Positions 1-8,056 of a stretch of 39,491 bases of DNA are shown one piece after another. A model generated the notes under the pieces. That model worked only from the letters and a program-made list of their open reading frames with translations. It did no database searches and was not told the DNA's origin. The stretch is from an uncultured Pseudoflavonifractor sp. Its GTDB lineage: Bacteria > Bacillota > Clostridia > Oscillospirales > Oscillospiraceae. The stretch spans positions 1 through 39,491 of the forward strand of contig NZ_CALXEG010000029.1 of NCBI RefSeq assembly GCF_944387275.1. Reading direction: 5' to 3'. The stretch's first letter is position 1. Each line of letters begins with the position of its first letter. A program made the position numbers and the translations under genes.

Positions 1-695
1 ACTACAAGACCTTCGCCGACATCGCCCACGAGGTGGGAGCCTACCTGTTTGTGGACATGGCCCACGTGGCCGGCCTGGTGGCCACCGGCCTCCATCCCAA
101 TCCGGTGCCCTATGCCGACGTGGTCTCCACCACCACCCACAAGACCCTCCGGGGTCCCCGGGGCGGCATGATCCTCTGCAAGGAGGAGCTGGCCAAGAAG
201 ATCGACTCCGCCATTTTCCCCGGCAGCCAGGGCGGCCCTCTGGAGCACATCATCGCCGCCAAGGCGGTGGCCCTGGGCGAGGCCATGAAGCCCGAGTTCA
301 AGGCCTATCAGGAGCAGGTGCTCCGCAACGCCAAGGCCATGGCCGCGTCCCTGATGGAGTCCGGCTTTGACCTGGTCTCCGGCGGCACGGACAACCACAT
401 GATGCTGGTAGACCTGCGCAAGGCGGGGGTCACCGGCAAGGAGCTGGAACACCGGCTGGACGAGGTGAACATCACCGTCAACAAGAACGCCATCCCCAAC
501 GACCCGGAGAAGCCCTTTGTCACCAGCGGCATCCGGGTGGGCGTGCCCGCCGCCACCACCAGAGGCTTCGACGAGGAGGACATGAAAGTGGTGGGCCGCC
601 TGATCTGGCAGGCCGCCACCGACTTCGAGGCCCAGGCCGACGCCATCCGCGCCAAGGTGGCCGAGCTGACCGCCAAACACCCTCTGTACGAATAA
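1..695 (+). CDS. glyA: Serine hydroxymethyltransferase, 3' part (5' end outside window)
   Basis: PLP enzyme that interconverts serine plus tetrahydrofolate with glycine plus 5,10-methylene-tetrahydrofolate in the cytoplasm. The reading frame is open from base 3, so the N-terminal part lies upstream of the window. The visible part holds the active-site stretch VDMAHVAGL and the PLP-lysine motif [13 protein letters not shown] (Lys codon at 141-143), followed by the C-terminal domain with [11 protein letters not shown]. The stop TAA at 693-695 is followed within 15 bases by a strong terminator. FolD, which uses the same one-carbon pool, is encoded 20 kb further on. Family identity is certain. 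Confidence 0.97.
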   Translation, partial: YKTFADIAHEVGAYLFVDMAHVAGLVATGLHPNPVPYADVVSTTTHKTLRGPRGGMILCKEELAKKIDSAIFPGSQGGPLEHIIAAKAVALGEAMKPEFKAYQEQVLRNAKAMAASLMESGFDLVSGGTDNHMMLVDLRKAGVTGKELEHRLDEVNITVNKNAIPNDPEKPFVTSGIRVGVPAATTRGFDEEDMKVVGRLIWQAATDFEAQADAIRAKVAELTAKHPLYE

Positions 696-707
696 GAACC
701 GATAAAA

Positions 708-744
708 CGAGACGCCCGGGGCTTTTCCGGGCGTCTCGCTTTAT
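708..744. terminator. Bidirectional intrinsic terminator between glyA and tmcAL
   Basis: Perfect 12-bp inverted repeat (708-719 with 727-738, arm CGAGACGCCCGG) with a 7-base loop. It lies between the convergent ends of glyA (+) and tmcAL (-). On the plus strand it runs into CTTTAT; on the minus strand it runs into TTTTATC, so it can serve both genes. Confidence 0.85.
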
Positions 745-1952
745 ATATCCAGGATCACCGGTCCATTGGTCCACTCCAGCCCGCAGGGGCGGGGCAGGGG
801 GGAGCACAGGGCGTACAGGTCGGTGCAGCGGGCCTCAAGCTCAAAGAGCCGCCGGGCGGGCTGAGGCAGCCGCCGGGCGTGGGCGCTCTTTACCAGTATG
901 GGCAGGGAGGCCCGCTCTCCCATGTCCCGAAGCAGCGCCTGCCCCCGGCGGTTGAAGCCCAGCACCCGCAGATAGGGCGGGGCGGCGGGGCGGTCGGCGG
1001 CGGTCAGGCCCAGGAAAGCCCACAGCACCAGCCGCCGGATTCTGGCATGGGTGTACCGCTTGGTCTTGGCGGCGGCGCAGAACGCCTCGATAGAGCAGCT
1101 GGTCCTGGCCGCCTCCGTCAGCCGCCGGGGCAGGCCCTCGGCGGAGCCGCTGTCCGGCAGGGTGGCGAAGGCGGACTCGTCCATGGTCCGCAGTCTGGCC
1201 AGAACCGCCCGCTCACACTGCTCCAGACCGGCGGGGCAGCGGCCAGGTTCTGCGGCTTGGGCGAGGAGGGAGGCCGTGGACTGCGGCAGATAGCGCCCGG
1301 CCTCCTCCCACCGGCCTTCATGCAGCATGGTCCGGACGGCGGAGGCGGAGGCAAAGCCGCCCGCCGGGGCGGCGGCGTCGTGGCCGGCGCCCACCCGGGA
1401 TACGGCCAGGGGCGTGATGGGGGAGCGGAGCAGCGTCAGCCCCTTCAGGTACTCCCCGTCCAGGTTGTTGTTGGGTGTGCTCAGGCAGCCGGCCGCCGGG
1501 CCGATGAGACGCTCCGCCGCCGCCTGCCGGGCTGCGGGGAAGGACACGCCGCGGCTCAGCTCTTCCCGGAGCAGCGCCCGGTGGGCGTCTGTGAGCAGGC
1601 AGTCGGCGGCGGCGGAGAGGGACGTGGCATCCCCGCTCTCACAGCCGAAGGACAGCACATCCACCACACCGGTGGCCGCCAGGAGGGTCACTGCACCCTG
1701 GGCGAAGGCCTCTGCCGACGCAGCTGCCCACACGGTAGGCAGCTCCAGCACCAGGTCGGCGCCGCCCAGCAGGGCGCACTCTGCCCGCAGCCATTTGTCC
1801 GCCACAGCGGCCTGGCCCCGCTGGACGAAATTCCCGCTCATGACGCAGACGATGCCGGCGTCTCCGCCCAAAAGCCGCTTGGTTTCGGCAATATGCCAGC
1901 CATGGCCCAGGTGAAAGGGGTTGTATTCCGCCACAATACCGGCAACCTGCAT
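741..1952 (-). CDS. tmcAL: tRNA(Met) cytidine acetate ligase (YlbM family)
   Basis: 403 residues. TmcAL activates acetate with ATP and acetylates the wobble cytidine (C34) of elongator tRNA-Met. The N-terminus has the nucleotidyltransferase signature: VAEYNPFHLGHGWH, with the HxGH motif at residues 14-17, then VMSGNFVQRG. The start at 1952 is chosen because a GGAGGG ribosome site lies 6 bases upstream and the conserved domain begins at once; a longer in-frame version from 2018 would add 22 unconserved residues. It is divergent from ackA, whose product makes acetate, the substrate of this enzyme. This neighbourhood fits the biochemistry but joint regulation is inferred. Confidence 0.93.
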   Translation of the reverse strand: MQVAGIVAEYNPFHLGHGWHIAETKRLLGGDAGIVCVMSGNFVQRGQAAVADKWLRAECALLGGADLVLELPTVWAAASAEAFAQGAVTLLAATGVVDVLSFGCESGDATSLSAAADCLLTDAHRALLREELSRGVSFPAARQAAAERLIGPAAGCLSTPNNNLDGEYLKGLTLLRSPITPLAVSRVGAGHDAAAPAGGFASASAVRTMLHEGRWEEAGRYLPQSTASLLAQAAEPGRCPAGLEQCERAVLARLRTMDESAFATLPDSGSAEGLPRRLTEAARTSCSIEAFCAAAKTKRYTHARIRRLVLWAFLGLTAADRPAAPPYLRVLGFNRRGQALLRDMGERASLPILVKSAHARRLPQPARRLFELEARCTDLYALCSPLPRPCGLEWTNGPVILDI

Positions 1953-2001
1953 GAATTTCCCTCCGAAATGAAGAATTCTTCGATTTGCTGCAAAAAAGGT
2001 G

Positions 2002-2030
2002 TTGTCCTTTCGGGACAAAGGGGATAAAAT
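2002..2030 (+). promoter_or_regulatory. ackA promoter with inverted repeat over the -35
   Basis: TTGTCC (2002-2007), 17-base spacer, TAAAAT (2025-2030). The -35 hexamer is the left arm of a perfect 6-bp inverted repeat, TTGTCC (2002-2007) with GGACAA (2013-2018), spaced by 5 bases. A regulator bound there would block the -35 of ackA. Confidence 0.7.
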
Positions 2031-2106
2031 AGAGTATGCTTATTCTACTACGGAATCATCCTGCCCGCAAGGCGGAGAACGATTTGCAAAAGGAGAGACT
2101 AGTTAC

Positions 2107-3306
2107 ATGAAGGTACTCGTCATCAACGCAGGAAGCTCTTCCCTGAAGTATCAGCTGATGGACCCGGCCACCCGGGACGTGCTGGCCAAGGGCCTGTGCG
2201 AGCGCATCGGCATCGACGGCCGCCTGACCCACAAGGTGCCCGCCAAGGACCAGAAGTTTGAGGCTGAGATCCCCATGCCCACCCACGCCGAGGCCATTGA
2301 GGCCGTGCTCCAGGCCCTGACCGACAGCGAGCACGGCGTCATCGCCAGCATGGACGAGATCGACGCTGTTGGCCACCGCGTGCTGCACGGCGGCATGGCC
2401 TTCACCGAGAGCTGCATCATTGACGACGCCTGCATCGAGGCCATCAAGGAGTGCATCCCCCTGGGCCCCCTGCACAACCCCGCTAACCTGATGGGCATCG
2501 AGGCCTGCCAGAAGGTCATGCCCACCAAGCCCCAGGTGGCCGTGTTCGACACCGCCTTCCACATGACCATGCCCGAGAAGGCCTACACCTACGCCATCCC
2601 CTACGAGTACTACGAGAACGACAAGGTCCGCCGCTACGGCTTCCACGGCACCTCTCACCGCTATGTCTCTGCCCGCGCCGCCGCCCTCATGGGCCGCGAT
2701 CCCAAGGGCCTGAAGCTCATCTCCTGCCACCTGGGCAACGGCTCCTCCCTGGCCGCCATCGTGGACGGCAAGTGCGTGGACACCACCATGGGCCTTGGCC
2801 CTCTGGCCGGTGTTCCCATGGGCACCCGCGCCGGCGACATCGACGCCACCATCCTGGAGTACCTGATGGGCCGGTATGGCTATGACATCAAGGAGATGCT
2901 CAATATCCTGAACAAGAAGTCCGGCGTGCTGGGTATTTCCGGCGTGTCCTCCGACTTCCGCGACCTGGAGAGCGCCGCCGCCGAGGGCAATCACCGCGCC
3001 CGCCTGGCTCTGGATGTGTTCTACTATGACGTGAAGAAGTTCATCGGCGCCTACGCCGCCGCCATGGGCGGTGTGGACGGCATCATCTTCACCGCCGGCG
3101 TGGGCGAGAACGCCGCCGGCACCCGTATGGCCATCGCCTCCGGCCTGGAGTATATGGGCGTGAAGATGGACGCGGAGAAGAACAACACCCGGGGCAAGGA
3201 GGCCATTATCTCCGCTGACGACTCCAAGGTGACTGTGATGGTCATTCCCACCGACGAGGAGCTCATGATCGCCTCTGATACTGCCGAGATCGTCTCCAAG
3301 CTGTAA
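2107..3306 (+). CDS. ackA: Acetate kinase
   Basis: 399 residues, the usual length. It interconverts acetyl phosphate plus ADP with acetate plus ATP, giving substrate-level ATP in fermentation. The N-terminus [17 protein letters not shown] is the ASKHA-fold phosphate-binding strand of the family; [27 protein letters not shown] and FTAGVGENA are also present. The start at 2107 follows AGGAGA at 2091-2096 with a 10-base gap; the frame is open further upstream but those codons are not conserved. No pta is next to it: the next gene is rarA, beyond a terminator. Transcribed from the promoter at 2002-2030. Confidence 0.98.
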   Translation: MKVLVINAGSSSLKYQLMDPATRDVLAKGLCERIGIDGRLTHKVPAKDQKFEAEIPMPTHAEAIEAVLQALTDSEHGVIASMDEIDAVGHRVLHGGMAFTESCIIDDACIEAIKECIPLGPLHNPANLMGIEACQKVMPTKPQVAVFDTAFHMTMPEKAYTYAIPYEYYENDKVRRYGFHGTSHRYVSARAAALMGRDPKGLKLISCHLGNGSSLAAIVDGKCVDTTMGLGPLAGVPMGTRAGDIDATILEYLMGRYGYDIKEMLNILNKKSGVLGISGVSSDFRDLESAAAEGNHRARLALDVFYYDVKKFIGAYAAAMGGVDGIIFTAGVGENAAGTRMAIASGLEYMGVKMDAEKNNTRGKEAIISADDSKVTVMVIPTDEELMIASDTAEIVSKL

Positions 3307-3332
3307 GAAAAACAGAACTTGGGGCCTATTTG

Positions 3333-3374
3333 CCGGGAGCGGGACCGTTATGCGGTTCCGCTCCCGGTATTTTT
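3333..3374 (+). terminator. ackA terminator
   Basis: A 15-bp stem (3333-3347 with 3353-3367, one G-U pair) and a 5-base loop, followed by TATTTTT. It starts 27 bases after the ackA stop. Confidence 0.9.
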
Positions 3375-3409
3375 GGACACAGATGGGGAAATGAGCCTTT
3401 ACGGGCAAT

Positions 3410-3432
3410 CGAACACATGTTACACTTATAAA
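3410..3432 (+). promoter_or_regulatory. LexA-like SOS box and -10 element upstream of rarA
   Basis: CGAACACATGTTAC at 3410-3423 matches 13 of 14 positions of the Bacillus/Gram-positive LexA (DinR) consensus CGAACRNRYGTTYC. A -10-like TATAAA follows at 3427-3432. The -35 region has no good match. A repressor on this site would cover the promoter core. The match is seen in the sequence; LexA control is inferred. Confidence 0.65.
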
Positions 3433-3501
3433 ATAAGAAGACGGTGCGGGGACTGTCCCGGAAGAGAGCCCTGCAAACCGGCAGAAAAGGAGGCCGTGGA
3501 T

Positions 3502-4767
3502 ATGGCGTACCGGCCTTTGGCAGACGAGATCCGTCCGGACAGCCTGGACGACGTGGTGGGACAGAAGCATATCCTGGGGGAGGGGGGACTCCTGCGCCGC
3601 ATCATCGAGAGCGGCAAGATCCCCAACCTGGTCTTTTACGGCCCATCGGGTACCGGCAAGACCACGGTGGCCAACATCATCGCCCGCCGTTCCGGCCGGG
3701 CCCTGCGGCGGATCAACGCCACCACCGGGTCCCTCTCCGACATCAAGGACGTGATCGCGGACGTGGGCACCATGCTGGCTCCAAACGGCATTCTGCTGTA
3801 CCTGGACGAGATCCAGTATTTTAACAAGAAGCAGCAGCAGTCCCTGCTGGAGGTCATCGAGAAGGGGGATGTGACCCTGGTGGCCTCCACCACGGAGAAC
3901 CCCTATTTCTATGTCTACAACGCGGTTCTCAGCCGGTCCACGGTCTTTGAATTCAAGCCGGTGACAGCGGAGGAGGTGCTGCCCGCCGTGGACCGGGGCA
4001 TCGCCATCATGGAGCAGCGGCTGGGAGAGCAGGTGGTCTGTGAGGACGGAGTGCGGGAGCATATCGCCTCTGCCTGCGGCGGCGACGTGCGCAAGGCCAT
4101 GAACGCGGTAGAACTGCTGCTCAACTCCGCCCGGCGGAGGGACGGCGTGCTGACCGTGACGCTGGAGGACGCCAGAGCGGTGGCCCAGCGGTCGGCCATG
4201 CGGTACGACAGGGAGGGGGACGACCACTACGACATCGTCTCCGCCCTCCAGAAGTCGGTCCGGGGCTCCGACCCGGACGCAGCTCTCCACTATCTGGCCC
4301 GGCTGCTGGAGGCGGGGGATCTGGTCTCCGCCTGCCGGCGGATGATGGTCATGGCCTGTGAGGACGTGGGGTTGGCCTATCCACAGATCATCCCCATTGT
4401 CAAGAGCTGCATCGACGTGGCCAATATGCTGGGCCTGCCCGAAGCCCGGATTCCTCTGGCCGACGCGGTGGTGCTGATGGCCACGTCGCCCAAGTCCAAC
4501 TCCGCCTATGTGGGTATGAACCGGGCCATGGCGGACATACGGGCGGGGAAGACGGGGGACATTCCCCGCCACCTTCAGAATGTCCACGCCGACTCTGCCG
4601 GCATGGAGCGGGAGCAAGGATATCTGTATCCCCATGACTATCCCCATCACTATGTAAAGCAGCAGTACTTGCCGGATAAGCTGGTAGGGGCCGTGTACTA
4701 CGAGTACGGCGAAAACAAGACCGAGCAGGCCGCCAGGCGCTACTGGGATGAAATCAAGGGAGATTGA
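3502..4767 (+). CDS. rarA: Replication-associated recombination protein A (AAA+ ATPase, MgsA/WRNIP1 family)
   Basis: 421 residues. RarA is a clamp-loader-like AAA+ ATPase that acts at stalled replication forks. Walker A GPSGTGKTT is at residues 47-55, Walker B LLYLDEIQYFNK at 98-109, followed by sensor motifs (ASTTENP) and the tetramerisation region with LPEARIPLADAVVLMATSPKSN. The start at 3502 has AAGGAGG at 3487-3493, 8 bases upstream; a longer open frame from 3319 crosses the ackA terminator and is rejected. The next gene starts 5 bases after its stop. A LexA-like box lies about 80 bases upstream of the start, which would fit a DNA-damage role. Confidence 0.96.
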   Translation: MAYRPLADEIRPDSLDDVVGQKHILGEGGLLRRIIESGKIPNLVFYGPSGTGKTTVANIIARRSGRALRRINATTGSLSDIKDVIADVGTMLAPNGILLYLDEIQYFNKKQQQSLLEVIEKGDVTLVASTTENPYFYVYNAVLSRSTVFEFKPVTAEEVLPAVDRGIAIMEQRLGEQVVCEDGVREHIASACGGDVRKAMNAVELLLNSARRRDGVLTVTLEDARAVAQRSAMRYDREGDDHYDIVSALQKSVRGSDPDAALHYLARLLEAGDLVSACRRMMVMACEDVGLAYPQIIPIVKSCIDVANMLGLPEARIPLADAVVLMATSPKSNSAYVGMNRAMADIRAGKTGDIPRHLQNVHADSAGMEREQGYLYPHDYPHHYVKQQYLPDKLVGAVYYEYGENKTEQAARRYWDEIKGD

Positions 4768-4772
4768 GAGCA

Positions 4773-5627
4773 ATGAAGACGGGACTGGTATTGGAAGGCG
4801 GCGCGTTCCGGACGATCTTTTCCAGCGGCGCCTGTGACGGACTGCTGGCGGCGGATATCATGCCGGACTACTGCGTGGGCGTGTCTGCGGGCATCGCCTA
4901 CGGCGTCAGCTATATCTCAAAGCAGAGCGGGCGCAACCTGGAGATCCTCACCCGCTATGCCAACGACAAGCGGTACATGGGAGTGAACAATATCTTCCGG
5001 CCGGGCAACCACCGGTGCTACTTTGGGCTGAAGTTTACATACGACGATATCCCCAACCAGCTCATTCCCTTTGACTATGAGACCTTTGCCGCATTCCCGG
5101 GGGAGGTGGAGGCGGTGGTCACCAACATGGACACCGGCGAGGCGGAATACCTCCCTGTGCCCAAACAGGACGAGCACTTTGAGCTGCTCCAGGCCACCTG
5201 CGCGCTGCCCTTCCTTTTCCCGGTCTACCACATCAACGGCAAGCCCTATATGGACGGCGGCACGGCGGACGCCATCCCCTACGACCACGCGGTGGAGAAG
5301 GGCTGTGACCGGGTGGTGGTGATCCTCACCCGGGAGAAGTCCTATGTCCGCAAGACAGAGTCCATCCAGCCGCTGATCGACCGATTCTACCGGAAGTACC
5401 CCAAGTTCTGCGACGCCATGCGCCGCCGGGCGGAGGTGTATAACGCCTGCCGGGAGAAGCTGTTCCGCCTGGAGAAGGAGGGACGGGTGCTGCTCATCGC
5501 GCCCACGAACACCCAGGGCTTCTCCCGCACAGAGCGGGACCTGGCAAAGATCAAGGCGCTGTATCAGGATGGATACCAGCAGGCGGTGGCCCGGCAGGAG
5601 GAGATCAGGGCGTTCTTAAAGAGCTGA
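4773..5627 (+). CDS. Patatin-like phospholipase family protein (YjjU-like)
   Basis: 284 residues. Predicted serine acyl-hydrolase with a Ser-Asp dyad. The glycine-rich oxyanion motif LEGGAFR is at residues 7-13, the nucleophile motif GVSAG at 36-40 (Ser38) and the DGG motif with the catalytic Asp at 161-163. No signal peptide or membrane segment is seen, so it is probably cytoplasmic; its lipid substrate is unknown. ATG at 4773 is preferred over TTG at 4764 because GGGAG lies about 10 bases upstream. It follows rarA by only 5 bases, so translation is probably coupled and it shares the rarA promoter. The position after the oxyanion glycines, usually Gly in this family (GGAxRG), is Thr here. 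Confidence 0.9.
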   Translation: MKTGLVLEGGAFRTIFSSGACDGLLAADIMPDYCVGVSAGIAYGVSYISKQSGRNLEILTRYANDKRYMGVNNIFRPGNHRCYFGLKFTYDDIPNQLIPFDYETFAAFPGEVEAVVTNMDTGEAEYLPVPKQDEHFELLQATCALPFLFPVYHINGKPYMDGGTADAIPYDHAVEKGCDRVVVILTREKSYVRKTESIQPLIDRFYRKYPKFCDAMRRRAEVYNACREKLFRLEKEGRVLLIAPTNTQGFSRTERDLAKIKALYQDGYQQAVARQEEIRAFLKS

Positions 5628-5653
5628 AGGAGAAGCTGGCGACACAGAAAGAG

Positions 5654-5706
5654 AACAAGCAGAGGTACCACGGCGGCAGACCGGGTATCTCTGCTTGTTT
5701 TAGTTT
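5654..5706 (+). terminator. Terminator after the patatin-like gene
   Basis: Inverted repeat AACAAGCAGAG (5654-5664) with CTCTGCTTGTT (5689-5699), extended by further pairs, with a GC-rich loop and a following TTTTAG. It closes the rarA operon. Confidence 0.75.
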
Positions 5707-5721
5707 CAACCAATGGTTGAA
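5705..5721. promoter_or_regulatory. 17-bp perfect palindrome upstream of the flavin reductase
   Basis: TTCAACCAATGGTTGAA: two perfect 8-bp arms around a single central A. It is centred at 5713, near position -65 relative to the start predicted from the promoter at 5743-5771. This is where LysR-type regulators usually bind, and a LysR gene lies two genes on. A weaker inverted repeat, CCCAT with ATGGG, follows at 5722-5737. Confidence 0.55.
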
Positions 5722-5742
5722 CCCATGAAACAATGGGGGTGA

Positions 5743-5771
5743 TTTACTTTATGTACGAGATCACTTAAAAT
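5743..5771 (+). promoter_or_regulatory. Promoter of the flavin reductase gene
   Basis: TTTACT (5743-5748), 17-base spacer, TAAAAT (5766-5771). The -35 is weak, in line with an activator-dependent promoter. Confidence 0.55.
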
Positions 5772-5839
5772 AGTTTGTGAAAAAAGTGTCACTCTGACGA
5801 AAATGTACACGGTGACGCTGGAAAGAGGGAGGAACAGAT

Positions 5840-7930
5840 ATGCTTCGAAGGTTCAAGAAAGGAATTGCCACGGCACTGCTCATTGCCATGGCGGCAGGGC
5901 TTGCGGGCTGCGGCAGCGGAGAGGCGCCGTCCAGCACCGAGCCGTCCTCTGCGGCTCCGGGACTGTACACAGCCGGTACATACAGTGCCGAGGTCCAGGG
6001 CATGGAGAGCACGGTCAAGGTGAGTGTGACTGTCAGCGAGAGCGCCATCACCGATGTGACCATCGACGTCTCCGGCGAGACCGCCGGCTATGGCGCCGAC
6101 GTGGGGGAGCCCATGAAGGAGGCCATCCTGGAGGCCCAGTCCGCTGAGGTGGACGGCGTCTCGGGGGCTACCATTACCAGCGACGCCGTTAAGTCCGCTG
6201 TCCAGCAGTGCCTGGACCAGGCCATGGGCAAGGAGCCCGAGGAGGTGGGCGGCTATACGGCGGGGACCTATACCGCCGAGGCAGAGGGCCGCAACGGCCC
6301 CATCGCCGTGTCCGTCACCTTCAGTGAGGACGCCATTGAGGACGTTGAGGTGACAGATCAGGCGGAGACCTTTGGCCTGGCCTGGGGCCTCTCCACCTCT
6401 CCCATTGAGGTCCTGCCGGAGGAGATCGTGCGCTGGCAGTCGCTGGGCGTGGATTCCGTCTCCGGCGCCACCCTGACCAGCGCCGCGCTGAAGGCGGCGG
6501 TGGCGGACTGCGTGACCCAGGCCGGCGGAAACGCGGATGCGCTGAAGAACGTGCCCGCCACGGACAAGGAGCCCGCCGACGAGACCTATGATGCCGACGT
6601 GGTGGTGGTGGGCGCAGGCGCGGCCGGCCTGAGTGCCGCGATCGCGGCGACGGATCAGGGCGCCAAGGTAATTGTCCTGGAGAAGCAGGGCGTCACCGGC
6701 GGTGCGGCAGCCCGCAGCGGCGGCAAGATCGTGGCCGCCGGAACAAAATGGCAGGAGGCCCAGGGCATCACGGACACCCCTGACATGATGTTCGACTATT
6801 TCAAGGAGATCGGCGGCGACCTGCTGGACGACGATCTGGTCCGGCTCTACTGCGACAACTCCGCGGAAAACATGTACTGGCTGGAGAGCAAGGGCGTGGT
6901 GTTCCAGGATGTGGAGGCCATTCACAGCTCCCTGTCTCCCTGGCGTGTGCACAATCCCCAGGGCGGCGGCGGCCAGAAGAGCGGCGGCAGCGGCAACGGC
7001 GCCCAGATCACCGTGCCTCTGACCAAGGACCTGGAGGAGAGCGGCGTTGAGATCCTGTACAATGTGTGCGCGGATGAGCTGCTGCGCGGGGACGACGGCG
7101 CGGTGGCAGGTGTCTCCGGCGCCCGTCCGGACGGCAGCCGCGTGACGGTCAATGCAAAATCGGTGGTGCTCTGCACTGGCGGCTACGCCCAGAACAAAGA
7201 GACGATGGAGCGCTATGCCACGACCACCGAGGGGTTCACCACCTTGGTCCCGTCCAGCAACACGGGCGACGGCCTGATTATGGCCCAGGCGGTGGGCGCG
7301 CAGGTCTTTGACAGCCCGGCCACCCAGGTCATCTATGTCAGCATGACCTGCGGCGTGGGCATCAAAGAGGAGGCCGGCCTCATTGTCAACGCCAGAGGCG
7401 AGCGCGTAGTCAACGAGTACACCTATCAGTACCACGTGGGTCAGGGGATCGCCAACAGTGGCTGCTCCTACGGCTATTACATTGCCTCCGCCAACGACCC
7501 CAACGCTACCGTTCAGTACGGCCTGACCCTGGACAGCACGCCCCACGCCTCCACCGCGGCGGAGCTTGCCCAGCAGATCGGCGTGGACCCGGAGGTGCTG
7601 GAGGCCACCATCAGCAGATACAACGAGCTGTGCGCCCTGGGTGTGGACGAGGACTCCGGAAAGCCGCAGGACAAGATGGTGCCCATTGAGGGCGAGATCT
7701 ACGCCCTGCGCCTGGACCCCTCGGTGACCGTGACCTACGGCGGACTGGTGACCGACACCAGCGGACATGTGCTGGACGAGAACGACCAGCCGATCTCCGG
7801 GCTGTATGCTGCCGGTGAGGTGGCTTTTACCGGTCTGTGCGGCGAGGAGTACCCCAGCTGCGGCCTGGCGGTGGGAACCGCCACATTCTATGGGAGAGTC
7901 GCAGGCGAGAATGCCGCCAAGGCGGAATAA
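5840..7930 (+). CDS. Lipoprotein flavin reductase: two FMN-binding domains plus a FAD-binding 2 domain
   Basis: 696 residues. A lipoprotein signal ends in LAGC (Cys24), so the protein is anchored on the outer face of the membrane. Two FMN_bind domains follow (about 42-128 and 138-228), each with an ApbE flavinylation motif: DGVSGAT (Thr111) and DSVSGAT (Thr211). A FAD_binding_2 domain with GAGAAG at 258-263 and a C-terminal GLYAAGE fills the rest. This is the layout of extracellular fumarate and urocanate reductases that take electrons through covalent FMN. However, the fumarate-reductase signatures are changed: NExTTRD is NEYTYQYH (525-532), HHTMGGL is VTYGGL (631-636) and GANRLGGN is GEEYPSCGL (668-676). 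The substrate is therefore unknown. GGGAGG precedes the ATG by 7 bases. No apbE is in the window. Confidence 0.9.
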   Translation: MLRRFKKGIATALLIAMAAGLAGCGSGEAPSSTEPSSAAPGLYTAGTYSAEVQGMESTVKVSVTVSESAITDVTIDVSGETAGYGADVGEPMKEAILEAQSAEVDGVSGATITSDAVKSAVQQCLDQAMGKEPEEVGGYTAGTYTAEAEGRNGPIAVSVTFSEDAIEDVEVTDQAETFGLAWGLSTSPIEVLPEEIVRWQSLGVDSVSGATLTSAALKAAVADCVTQAGGNADALKNVPATDKEPADETYDADVVVVGAGAAGLSAAIAATDQGAKVIVLEKQGVTGGAAARSGGKIVAAGTKWQEAQGITDTPDMMFDYFKEIGGDLLDDDLVRLYCDNSAENMYWLESKGVVFQDVEAIHSSLSPWRVHNPQGGGGQKSGGSGNGAQITVPLTKDLEESGVEILYNVCADELLRGDDGAVAGVSGARPDGSRVTVNAKSVVLCTGGYAQNKETMERYATTTEGFTTLVPSSNTGDGLIMAQAVGAQVFDSPATQVIYVSMTCGVGIKEEAGLIVNARGERVVNEYTYQYHVGQGIANSGCSYGYYIASANDPNATVQYGLTLDSTPHASTAAELAQQIGVDPEVLEATISRYNELCALGVDEDSGKPQDKMVPIEGEIYALRLDPSVTVTYGGLVTDTSGHVLDENDQPISGLYAAGEVAFTGLCGEEYPSCGLAVGTATFYGRVAGENAAKAE

Positions 7931-7949
7931 TCAAATGATATGTCCCTCG

Positions 7950-7987
7950 AAAGAGCTGACGCCGGGTGACCGGCGCCAGCTCTTTTT
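7950..7987 (+). terminator. Terminator after the flavin reductase gene
   Basis: AAGAGCTG-A-CGCCGG stem (7951-7965), GTGA loop, CCGGCG-C-CAGCTCTT, ending in TTTTT at 7983-7987. One A/C mismatch in the stem. It separates the reductase from the LysR gene. Confidence 0.88.
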
Positions 7988-8056
7988 GTCGGACGGATGT
8001 TCCAAAACACGGGATTTTCTGCTATAGTAGTCTCATACGGAAGTGGAGGGGTCAAG

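Noticed and set aside
2056..4773. A 905-codon open frame on the minus strand across ackA and rarA
   Set aside because: It is antisense to two certain genes, its His/Gly/Val-rich product matches no family, and it arises from GC-rich third codon positions.
5789..7768. Long minus-strand open frame opposite the flavin reductase
   Set aside because: Shadow of the reductase coding strand; low-complexity product with no ribosome site or domain.
8000..8028. TTCCAA-N17-TATAGT as the LysR gene promoter
   Set aside because: The -10 is acceptable but the -35 matches only three of six bases.
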